Source of the DNA: Deltaproteobacteria bacterium
GTDB taxonomy: Bacteria > Bdellovibrionota_F > JAHFAK01
Length of the DNA stretch: 11,771 nucleotides
Reading direction: 5' to 3'
Assembly: GCA_023250585.1 (NCBI GenBank)
Contig: JAHFAK010000074.1
Span: 1-11,771, forward strand
The notes beneath the pieces are model-generated. The model worked only from the letters and a program-made list of their open reading frames with translations, was not told where the DNA came from and ran no database searches. Each line of letters opens with the position of its first letter. Positions within the stretch are counted from its first letter, which is position 1. The translations under genes and the position numbers were made by a program. Shown piece by piece: positions 1-7,100 of the stretch.

Positions 1-135
1 ATCATGGCATATGAGAAGGAATTGCTTGAACGATTGTTAGTTAAGAATAACTGGCATAGGATGAAGACTTCTAAAGAATTAGGTATATCTAGGAATAGGT
101 TGTATAAAAAAATGCAGGCTCTGGGGATTGGATGA
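1..135 (+). CDS. C-terminal end of a sigma-54-dependent response regulator / Fis-type HTH protein (partial)
   Basis: The window opens inside a reading frame that ends at TGA 133-135, leaving 44 residues. The segment ELLERLLVKNNWHRM-KTSKELGISRNRLYKKMQALGIG has the layout of the Fis/HTH_8 DNA-binding domain that ends NtrC-type enhancer-binding proteins: a helix with a conserved-position W (here NNWHRM), a turn, then a recognition helix (SRNRLYKKMQALG). Such proteins activate sigma-54 promoters, usually with an upstream receiver and AAA+ domain that would lie outside this window. Only the tail is visible, so the receiver, ATPase and target genes cannot be judged. It could also be a stand-alone Fis-like protein, but the extreme C-terminal position right before the stop fits the NtrC class best. 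It is separated from the next gene by 137 nt containing a promoter, so it is probably a different transcription unit. Confidence 0.75.
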   Translation: MMAYEKELLERLLVKNNWHRMKTSKELGISRNRLYKKMQALGIG

Positions 136-225
136 ATTTCCATCTTTATCCCTTCATCCCTCGGTACGCCGTGGAATGGCATTTTGGAAAATTTGTTTTT
201 CTCTGTTAAATTAAAATCAGCTTCC

Positions 226-254
226 TTGTAATACCCATTCCTTTTTGCTATAGC
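226..254 (+). promoter_or_regulatory. Predicted sigma-70-type promoter for rpoH
   Basis: A TTGTAA -35 box (226-231) and a TATAGC -10 box (249-254) are separated by exactly 17 bp, and TG at 246-247 makes an extended -10 (TGcTATAGC). The -10 lies in a small perfect palindrome, GCTATAGC (247-254). Transcription would start near 261, only about 12 nt before the ATG at 273. Both boxes match consensus at 4 of 6 positions. This is pattern matching, not mapping. Confidence 0.45.
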
Positions 255-272
255 TATTCTTAATCTATACCT

Positions 273-1175
273 ATGACAGTTCAATCCAAAAAAGGACAAA
301 AAAAGAAAAAAGAGCCTATAACTCCTTCTCTCCCAGCAGTTCTTTCATCGCTCGCAAGGTATTTAATAGAAATAAAAAAATATCCGTATCTTTCGCGTGA
401 AGAAGAAGAAAAAATCGCAAAGCAGTATTATGAACATGGAGATCTTAAAGCGGCTGAAAACCTCATAACTGCTAATTTGCGATTAGTCGTTAAAATTGCG
501 TATGAATATTATCGGACGGGATTTAAGGTAATGGATCTCATTCAAGAAGGAAATATTGGACTCATGCAGGCAGTGAAAGAATTTAATCCCTATCGAGGAA
601 TTCGGTTGGCGACATATGCAAGTTGGTGGATTAAAGCATATATCCAAAACTTTCTCATTAAAAATTGGAGTTTGGTGAAGATCGGCACGACTCAAGCACA
701 GAGAAAACTCTTCTATAAATTGGAACAAGAACGAAAACGGCTGGAGGCATTGGGAATTACCCCGGAAATTAAATTGCTCTCAGAAAATTTAGGAGTAAAA
801 GAAAAAGAAGTTACGGAAATGACCAAACGACTTTCCGGAAGAGACGCTTCGTTAGATGCTCCCATTGGTCACGATGAAGGGGCAACGTTGCTTGATTTTC
901 AATCCTCTCACGCAGAAGATTACTCCACTGAATTAGCAAATCGTGAAACACTCACTATTTTTAAAGACAAACTTGATGATTTTGTGAAAACATTAACAGG
1001 AAAGAGTTTATACATTTTTGAACGACGGATTATGAGTGATGAACCTATGACACTTCAAGAAATTGGAGATGAATTTGGCATAACGAGAGAAAGAGTAAGG
1101 CAAATTGAAGTAGATGTGGTTGAGCGATTAAAAGAGTATATTAAACAACATGCACCTGAGTTAGGAGTAAAATAA
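273..1175 (+). CDS. rpoH: RNA polymerase sigma factor RpoH (heat-shock sigma-32 family)
   Basis: A 300-residue group-2-type sigma factor; sigma-32 proteins are usually about 280-300 aa. Residues 1-20 are a lysine-rich tail. Region 2 runs from about 25 to 138, with the core-binding NLRLVVKIA (68-76), DLIQEGNIGLMQAV (88-101) and the melting/-10 segment RLATYASWWIKAYIQNF (111-127). The stretch NWSLVKIGTTQAQRKLFYKL (131-150) matches the RpoH signature, with the RpoH box QRKLFYKLE at 143-151 where E. coli has QRKLFFNLR; this separates it from RpoD/RpoS. Region 4.2 is the HTH at 259-291 (TLQEIGDEFGITRERVRQIE). ATG 273 is the first ATG after an in-frame stop at 261-263 and has no Shine-Dalgarno sequence, so initiation may be unusual. 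Tandem stops (TAATAG) end the gene, and an outer-membrane protein gene follows 18 nt later, suggesting co-transcription. The family drives chaperone and protease genes; its role beside envelope genes here is inference. Confidence 0.92.
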   Translation: MTVQSKKGQKKKKEPITPSLPAVLSSLARYLIEIKKYPYLSREEEEKIAKQYYEHGDLKAAENLITANLRLVVKIAYEYYRTGFKVMDLIQEGNIGLMQAVKEFNPYRGIRLATYASWWIKAYIQNFLIKNWSLVKIGTTQAQRKLFYKLEQERKRLEALGITPEIKLLSENLGVKEKEVTEMTKRLSGRDASLDAPIGHDEGATLLDFQSSHAEDYSTELANRETLTIFKDKLDDFVKTLTGKSLYIFERRIMSDEPMTLQEIGDEFGITRERVRQIEVDVVERLKEYIKQHAPELGVK

Positions 1176-1182
1176 TAGCTAC

Positions 1183-1190
1183 AAGGAGGT
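1183..1190 (+). promoter_or_regulatory. Strong Shine-Dalgarno of the first barrel gene
   Basis: AAGGAGGT lies 3 nt before ATG 1194 and is a near-complete anti-16S match. It contrasts with the absent site on the preceding rpoH gene. If both are on one mRNA, the outer-membrane protein should be translated much more strongly than the sigma factor. Confidence 0.7.
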
Positions 1191-1193
1191 TCT

Positions 1194-1700
1194 ATGAAAA
1201 AACTATCTTTAGTAATTCTTGCTTTAGTAAGTATGACTGTATCACTGCAAGCTGCAACCATTGGAAATGAGAGTGTGTTAGTTCCTAATCCCTTATCATT
1301 AGGAGTTGGTATTGAACGATTTAATACGACGACCGATGTGTTAAATACGTTTTCTTTTCTTGTAGATAACATAAGTTATAATCTGCGTGTTGGAGGAAAC
1401 TTTGGTTTTGCGGATTCTTTTGATGACCTGATTCTTGGGCCTAAAGTCCAGTATATGTTTTATGGGAGAAAATACTTTGAACTCTTTGCTCAAGCCGGCA
1501 TTTACTATCGTAGACATTTTCGTGTAGGCGATGGACTCGACGGAAATGTTTTGGGTGGTGTTGAATTTAAGATTCCTGAAATTGAAATGCTAAGAATTTC
1601 ATTAGCCTACGGTATTGTATGGGATGCCATTGACCAAAGCGACGTCAGCATGAATCACGGCGATGTTTTTGGAAATTTAGCAATACATTACTATTTTTGA
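1194..1700 (+). CDS. Small outer-membrane beta-barrel protein
   Basis: 168 residues. A typical Sec signal peptide covers residues 1-20 (MKK, hydrophobic core LSLVILALVSMTV, cleavage near LQA/AT). The mature part alternates polar and hydrophobic residues in short strands (YNLRVGGNFGF, LILGPKVQYMFY, FELFAQAGIYYRRHF, NVLGGVEFKI, LRISLAYGIVW, FGNLAIHYYF) and ends with a terminal Phe preceded by aromatics, the usual signal for insertion by the BAM complex. About eight strands would make it a small OmpA/OmpX-sized barrel. The start is set by a strong SD at 1183-1190. It follows rpoH by 18 nt and probably shares its transcript. Its precise family is not recognisable. A structural role beside the downstream envelope machine is possible, but it could equally be a stress-induced outer-membrane protein. 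It shows no clear sequence similarity to the next gene beyond both being barrels. Confidence 0.75.
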   Translation: MKKLSLVILALVSMTVSLQAATIGNESVLVPNPLSLGVGIERFNTTTDVLNTFSFLVDNISYNLRVGGNFGFADSFDDLILGPKVQYMFYGRKYFELFAQAGIYYRRHFRVGDGLDGNVLGGVEFKIPEIEMLRISLAYGIVWDAIDQSDVSMNHGDVFGNLAIHYYF

Positions 1701-1701
1701 G

Positions 1702-1730
1702 TTGATTACCATGATAAATTTGTGTTTAAT
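1702..1730 (+). promoter_or_regulatory. Candidate internal promoter before the Glt-like cluster
   Basis: TTGATT (1702-1707, 4/6 to TTGACA) and TTTAAT (1725-1730, 5/6 to TATAAT) have a 17-bp spacer within the 71-nt AT-rich gap that is the largest gap between 1175 and the right edge. Transcription would begin near 1737 and give a leader of about 35 nt. AT-rich gaps produce such matches easily, so this is a moderate call. It would let the cluster be expressed independently of rpoH. Confidence 0.35.
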
Positions 1731-1771
1731 TTCATTTAATAAATAATTTTAATATTTAGAGATGGCACCCT

Positions 1772-2518
1772 ATGAAAAAACAAATGTATCTTTTTAAAAT
1801 CACTTTTATTTTAATCATTGTCTCTTTCTTTCCTTTGTACCTATTTGCAGAGGAATCTAGTAATGACGAAGCTACAAAAAAAGATTCACTTTTGCTTCTT
1901 GATTTACTCAATAGAAAGAGAATGTACGTGGTTCAGGAAAAACTTTTTAGGAAATCTCCAAAACTCGAAATTGCGCCTTTAGTTGGAGGATTTTTTAATG
2001 ATCCATTTTGGGACACGCTAACATACGGTGGAGAAGCATTCTTCCACTTTTCAGAATTTTTTGCCATTGGTGGAAGTTATCGATATGCAAAAACATGGCA
2101 GTCAAATAACGCAAAACCTTTGGAAGAGGTATTTGATATTCGAGCTGATTCTTCCATTCTCAATTATTTGGTTTTAGGCAATATCATTATTACTCCAATT
2201 TATGCAAAGGCGAGCCTTTTTGCTCGTAAAGTTGTACACTTTGATTTTTATTTTACTTTAGGAGCCGGTCTCATTAACACGACGGCGGAATGGTCAGAAG
2301 AAGTCTCAGATGCAACAGGAACACGAGTTGTTCAACAATCTCAAGACGGAAGCAGTCTTGCATATAATTTTGGGGTAGGCGCGCGCGTATTTTTAACTAA
2401 ACGGATATCTTTTAAAGTTGAACTTTCAAATGTTCTCTATCAGGATTTTGTTCGTGATCATGAGACATGGTTTTGGAGACTTCCTGTTAACGTAGGCTTT
2501 GGTATCTTTTTACCATAA
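1772..2518 (+). CDS. Outer-membrane beta-barrel domain protein (myxobacterial-type OMP family)
   Basis: 248 residues with a signal peptide (residues 1-26, cleavage after LFA before EESSND). An N-terminal linker of about 25 residues leads into the signature VVQEKLFRKSPKLEIAPLVG (53-72) followed by NDPF (76-79) and then HFSEFFAIGGSYRYAKTW. In the known family (the outer-membrane beta-barrel domain described mainly from myxobacteria, recalled as TIGR04565) the same order appears: V-Q-x-x-L-F/Y, a strand, NDPF, then a strand with H-x-S-E-x-x-A. Later strands (YFTLGAGLINTTAEW, AYNFGVGARVFLTKRISFKVELSN, FWRLPVNVGFGIFL) complete a barrel of about eight strands. In M. xanthus, barrels of this kind belong to the Glt system, so position directly ahead of the gltE-like gene (16-nt gap) supports an outer-membrane partner role. 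The protein ends in LP, not an aromatic, which is unusual for a BAM signal, although F sits third from last. Confidence 0.7.
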   Translation: MKKQMYLFKITFILIIVSFFPLYLFAEESSNDEATKKDSLLLLDLLNRKRMYVVQEKLFRKSPKLEIAPLVGGFFNDPFWDTLTYGGEAFFHFSEFFAIGGSYRYAKTWQSNNAKPLEEVFDIRADSSILNYLVLGNIIITPIYAKASLFARKVVHFDFYFTLGAGLINTTAEWSEEVSDATGTRVVQQSQDGSSLAYNFGVGARVFLTKRISFKVELSNVLYQDFVRDHETWFWRLPVNVGFGIFLP

Positions 2519-2534
2519 GTAAGGATACGAGGAT

Positions 2535-4103
2535 ATGAAAAAAATAGTGTTGTCCTTTACGTGTATTCTGTTGTTTAGTACTTGTGGTCCAAAAAAAGAA
2601 ATGAATTATGATGGATCACCAAAGGCACATTCTGTTGCTATTAATACTAAAACCAATTTAGGTCAGGCAATTGAATTATATAAGGTTCAGAATTATCTTC
2701 AGGCATCTGTTTCATTTTATGAGGCGCGAAAAGAAGTAAAAGAAGGCTCTGAGACGTATTTTCGTCTTAATCAATTTATTGCTAATAGTTTATTCCATTT
2801 AGGTTTTCCTCACGCTTCTATTCCTTATTTAACGGAGATTATCAGTAAAGGAAGAACGAGCAATCGCTATCCAATTGCTATCCGAAAGCTTGTGCTGCTT
2901 TCAGAATTATTTCCCAGCGATGAAAAAATTCTTGAAAGTTTAAATAGTATTAAAATTGAAGATTTCCCTTTTATGCTCAATGATCGGCTTGCCATTTTAC
3001 TTGCTCGTGAAGCTCTTTTGAAGAAAGACTTTACTCGTGCAAAAGCGCTTTTAAATCTTATAGGTGAGGCAAGCCCTTACGCGAAGGAAAAAATCTATTA
3101 TGCTGGTCTTGTTAATTACAATGAAGGAAATTATAAAGTTGCGATTGAGTCTTTTAAAAGTTTGGTAGAATTTCATATCAGCGATGAAGAGCCTTATTTG
3201 GCTGATCAGACATATTTATCGCTTGCCCGTGTATTCTATGCACTTGGTAAGTATGAAACCGCAATAGAATTTTATGAAACAATTCCTCATAATTCTATAT
3301 TTTGGCCAGAGTCGCTTTTTGAGCTCTCATGGGCATATTTTCTCGACGGAAATTACAATAGATCTTTAGGGTTGCTCGATGATTTGAACAGCGATTTCTT
3401 TGTGAGTCATGTTTTAAATGAAAGCCTTGTTGTTATGGCTATTATTTATTTTGATCTTTGTATGATTCAAGAAGCTCGTCTTTCAGTAGCTGCATTCCAC
3501 GAAAGATATGATCCATTGATTGATAAAATCTCGCGACTTGATACTACCTATCAAAAAAATCCTAAAGACTTTGGTTTAGTCCTTAAAGAAAAAAAGTATG
3601 ACCAACTTGGATCTGAACTATTATCAGAGCTTTTCTACCAAAATATTGAGATTGAAAATCAGTCTGTACTGCTTAAAAAGCTTGATCGTGAGCTTGAAAT
3701 CTTTGTAGACCGTCCCGAATATTTTAAGAATTCTGGACTTGGCAGTACCGTTTTAGAAAATTTAGAAAGTTCTATTGATACTCAAATTGATAAGCTTGGA
3801 AAAAAGGGCCTTGAGGATTTAGCTGCTCTTAATTCTCGTCTTAAAAATTTGGCAACGCAAGTTGATCTCGTTGAATTTGAAGTACTTAATCTTGAAAAGA
3901 AAGAGCTTAACCTAAGTCTTTCAAATAAAGAATCTGAAAGTAAAATAGAAAGCAATATTACCAAATATGGAAATATTGTAGATAGTGAATTATTTCCTTC
4001 TCATGCTTATTATAGTTGGCCAGATGAAGGAGAAGGTTGGACCGATGAAATTGGGCATAAAGTATTCTTTTTAGCAGAAGGAAATTTATGTCAGCAACAA
4101 TAA
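2535..4103 (+). CDS. gltE: TPR-containing outer-membrane lipoprotein, GltE (AglT)-like
   Basis: 522 residues. The N-terminus MKKIVLSFTCILLFST-C17 reads as a lipoprotein signal with Cys17 lipidated. The lipobox LFSTC is atypical (Thr at -1), and G18-P19 at +2/+3 gives no inner-membrane retention signal, so the outer membrane is the likely site. TPR-type helices are visible at about 43-105 (AIELYKVQNYLQASVSFYEA), 187-215 (YYAGLVNYNEGNYKVAIESFKSL), 223-250 (TYLSLARVFYALGKYETAIEFYETI) and 256-290 (PESLFELSWAYFLDGNYNRSLGLLDDL). The last, followed by a CMIQEARLSVAAFHERYDPL segment, resembles GltE/AglT-type proteins as I remember them. A probable coiled coil spans 400-475, then a tail motif at 493-507 rich in W, E, G and D. 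ATG 2535 has AAGGA 9 nt upstream. The 3' end overlaps the next gene by 16 nt. In Myxococcus the homologue is required for adventurous gliding; the function in this organism is inferred. Confidence 0.62.
   Translation: MKKIVLSFTCILLFSTCGPKKEMNYDGSPKAHSVAINTKTNLGQAIELYKVQNYLQASVSFYEARKEVKEGSETYFRLNQFIANSLFHLGFPHASIPYLTEIISKGRTSNRYPIAIRKLVLLSELFPSDEKILESLNSIKIEDFPFMLNDRLAILLAREALLKKDFTRAKALLNLIGEASPYAKEKIYYAGLVNYNEGNYKVAIESFKSLVEFHISDEEPYLADQTYLSLARVFYALGKYETAIEFYETIPHNSIFWPESLFELSWAYFLDGNYNRSLGLLDDLNSDFFVSHVLNESLVVMAIIYFDLCMIQEARLSVAAFHERYDPLIDKISRLDTTYQKNPKDFGLVLKEKKYDQLGSELLSELFYQNIEIENQSVLLKKLDRELEIFVDRPEYFKNSGLGSTVLENLESSIDTQIDKLGKKGLEDLAALNSRLKNLATQVDLVEFEVLNLEKKELNLSLSNKESESKIESNITKYGNIVDSELFPSHAYYSWPDEGEGWTDEIGHKVFFLAEGNLCQQQ
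4076..4082 (+). promoter_or_regulatory. Shine-Dalgarno that fixes the start of the large TPR gene
   Basis: AGAAGGA lies 5 nt before ATG 4088, inside the end of the upstream gene. It decides the start in favour of 4088 over the ATG at 4106, which belongs to the inserted palindromic element. This matters because it means ribosomes initiate upstream of the element and read through it. Confidence 0.65.
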
Positions 4104-7100
4104 CTATGCGCAACACCATAACTTCGCATACCTTCGTTGCTTCTTGTGTCGTCATTGCGGCGTATTGTTTTATACGCCTCATTCCTCGACTTCGTCGCGC
4201 CTCGGTCTGCTCGTTCTGCTGTTGCGTATCGGGTGCTTTATATATACTCTTATTTTGTTTATTGAGCACAACTCTTTTTGCTGCCCTCCAGAAGCCTTCA
4301 CAGAGCGATATCACCTTGCGTGATTTCTACAATCGCGAAAAAGGCGTTAAAGAAAGAACAGATGCTATTGTTGATACTCAAATTAAAATTCTTACGAAAT
4401 CCTTAAAAAATATTGATGACTCAGAACAAAAAGTAAAATTTATGTTGCGTCTTTCTGAGCTTTATCAAGAGAAAGCACGTAGTATTTATTTCGATGAAGT
4501 AGAGGCATACGAAAAACAGTTTGATATGTATACTAAAGAAGGGAAAAAGGGTCCCGAACCAAAACTTTCACAAGATAAATCAGATGAGTATATAGATAAA
4601 GCTATTGCGCTCTATAACAGTGTTTTAAATGATGAAAGATATAAAAAATATTCCAAAAAAGATTTTGTTCTCTTTCAACTAGGTATAAGTTTTCATGGCC
4701 TTACTAAATCAAAAGAAGCGTATGATAGTTTTCAACGATTAATTAAAGAATTTCCAAAAAGTGAGTACATCGCCGATGCATATCTGTATGTTGGCGAGTA
4801 TTATTTTGATTCGATACAAATTAAAAGCGCCATCGATAGTTATAAAAAAGTTTTGGAATATCGTGAGCCAAAGCTCTATGGATATGCATTATGGAAGCTC
4901 GGCTGGTGCTATTATAACTTAGATCAATTTGATGAAGCGATTGAAACGTTTAAGCAAGTTGTTTCATTTAGTGAACGCCAAGAAAAGATTAGCCAGGAAA
5001 ATAGAATTGTTCTTAAGAAAGAAGCCCTCAATGATTTAATTCTTGTTTTTGCTGATGTCGGCGATATTGATCGTGCTGAAAATTATTTTAGTCAAGTTCA
5101 AGGGAAAGATTATTATTATCGATTGCTCGAAAAACTTGGTGAAACATTTGCGGCAAATGGAGAAAGCGAAAAAGCCATTACTACTTTTTCCAAGCTTTTA
5201 CGTAAAAATCCTCTGTACCGAAGGAATCCAATTATTCATAAAGAACTTATAGGAGTATATGTAAAAGTAAAAAAAGATAGAGAAGTATATGCGGAATTAG
5301 TTAAATATGCTCGTTCATATAGTAAAAGTTCAGAATGGTATGAAGAAAATAGCAAAGACGCTGATGCGATTAAGCTTGCTCGTGTTACGACAGAAAATCT
5401 TTTACGAAAATACGGTTCTGAATATCATAAAACTGCTCAAGAAAAACAAGATAAAGAGCTCTATGCATATTCAGGAAAGATTTATGAATTGTATCTACAG
5501 CATTTTCCTGAAGATAAAAATGCATACGATATAAGCTTCTTTTTAGCGGAAGTATTTTTCTATATTAAAGATTATGAAAAAGCAGATGTTTACTATAAGA
5601 AAGTTATCGATGATAAAACGCATGATCAACATCGTATTGAAGCTGCATATGGTTTAGTACTTGCACGCGAACGCATTTCCTATAGGGATATTGAAGAAGA
5701 ACGCAAATCAAGTATCGTCAAATCTGAAGAGCTCAAAAAGGGAGCTGTAGGAGCTGTAGTTCAGCCGAAAGAAATTCCTGATAAAGAAATGAAATTAATT
5801 GAAGCGTGCGATCTCTATGCAAGTCTTGTAAAAGAATCAACTGAACTTCCCGATATACTATTTAATGCTGCTCGTATTTATTTTAAATATGACAAATTTC
5901 CTGAAGCTCGTCAGAGATTTTTAGCAATTATTAATCGATACCCCAAACACGATATTTCAATACTTTCTGCCAGTCTTGTTTTGGATGCGCTTAGCTATGA
6001 AAAGCTATGGGATGAACTTACGAAACAAGGGAGCGTATTTTTAGCTAAAAAAGATCTTGGAGACCAAAAGTTTAAAAATTATATCAAAGATATTATTGAA
6101 GGAGCTAAGTTTAAACAAATTTTTGAAAAGAAGGACGAAGCCCCAGGAAATTTAGCACAAGCGTTTGAAAATTTTGTTTATAGTCATCCTCGTTCTCGTT
6201 TGGGAGATAAAGCATATTACAATGCGATTATCAATTACGAGAAAACAAGAAATTTTAAAAAGGTTAAAAGTGCATCGCTCACATTTTTAAAATCTTTTCC
6301 AAATTCTGATCTTTACCCAAAGGTGTTGCTCAAGCTGAGTAATTTACGAGAAAATATTGCTGATTTTGAAGGAGCAGCTCAAGGATATGAAGAGCTTTCA
6401 GCCAAGTATCCTGCTCACGAAGAATCAAAAACTACTCTGTATAATGCAATCACGCTGAGGATTTATTTGGGTCAATATGATAAAGCTCTTGCTAATTGCG
6501 ATACTTATATTAAGAAATATCCTCAAGATTCAGAAATTCCTAAGGTCCATTTTTTTATTGCTCAGATATATGTAAAACAAAAAAATACGAAAGCTGCAGT
6601 TGCAAAATACACGGAAATTATCAATACCAATAAGGATAATAGAGTCGCATTATTTCAGGCCTCTGCTGAACTTGCGCTTTTCTATTTAAAAGATGGGAAA
6701 ATAGCGGAAGGCACTGATTATGCTGATAATGCAAAAATGCATTATCAGAAACTTGAGAAAAAAGATCAAAATTCTTTTCTGACTCTTTATGCTGAATTAC
6801 GATTTCAAGTTGTTGGGCTCACGTTTAATGAATTTCAAAACATTAAGCTGAAGCTTCCTCAAAATGTATTAAAAGATCTTTTACGAAAAAAGGCAGCACT
6901 CCTTAACACAATTAAAGATTCATATCTTGAGATTATTAGTTTGGGAGAACCTACGTGGGGAATAGCCGCTCTTTATATGATTGGTTATGTATATGAGGAT
7001 TTTAGTAAAACATTATTTAATGCGCCTATTCCTGCAGGTTTAACTGATGCACAAAAAGAAGAGTATAAACTCTCGCTTGAAGATCAAGCCTTTCCTATTG

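Noticed and set aside
174-192. Possible sigma-54 promoter starting with TGGCA
   Set aside because: The -12 TTGC element is missing at the required spacing, and a well-spaced sigma-70-type candidate lies downstream.
136-225. Intrinsic terminator after the response regulator
   Set aside because: Only a 3-bp CGG/CCG stem and an AT-only inverted repeat with a 2-nt loop are visible; there is no GC-rich stem followed by a T run.
4106-4229. Cys-rich element-encoded peptide as a metal-binding or redox domain
   Set aside because: The residues follow from the DNA sequence of the element in one frame; copy B read from the other strand has no such Cys cluster, so the peptide itself is not conserved.
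4105-4230. TA target-site duplication flanking the elements
   Set aside because: TA/AT bases occur at both ends of both copies but could equally be part of the terminal repeats; without an empty site the boundaries cannot be fixed.
4088-4240. Assembly error or frameshift at the N-terminus of the large TPR gene
   Set aside because: The odd Cys- and Arg-rich N-terminus is fully explained by the element, and an independent copy with the same structure sits in the gltF-like gene; the SD and overlap at 4088 are normal.
3958-4314. A 118-codon antisense reading frame
   Set aside because: Its similarity to the gltF-like N-terminus is entirely due to reading copy A of the palindromic element on its other strand; outside the element it runs against the gltE/gltD coding frames and has no recognisable start or domain.
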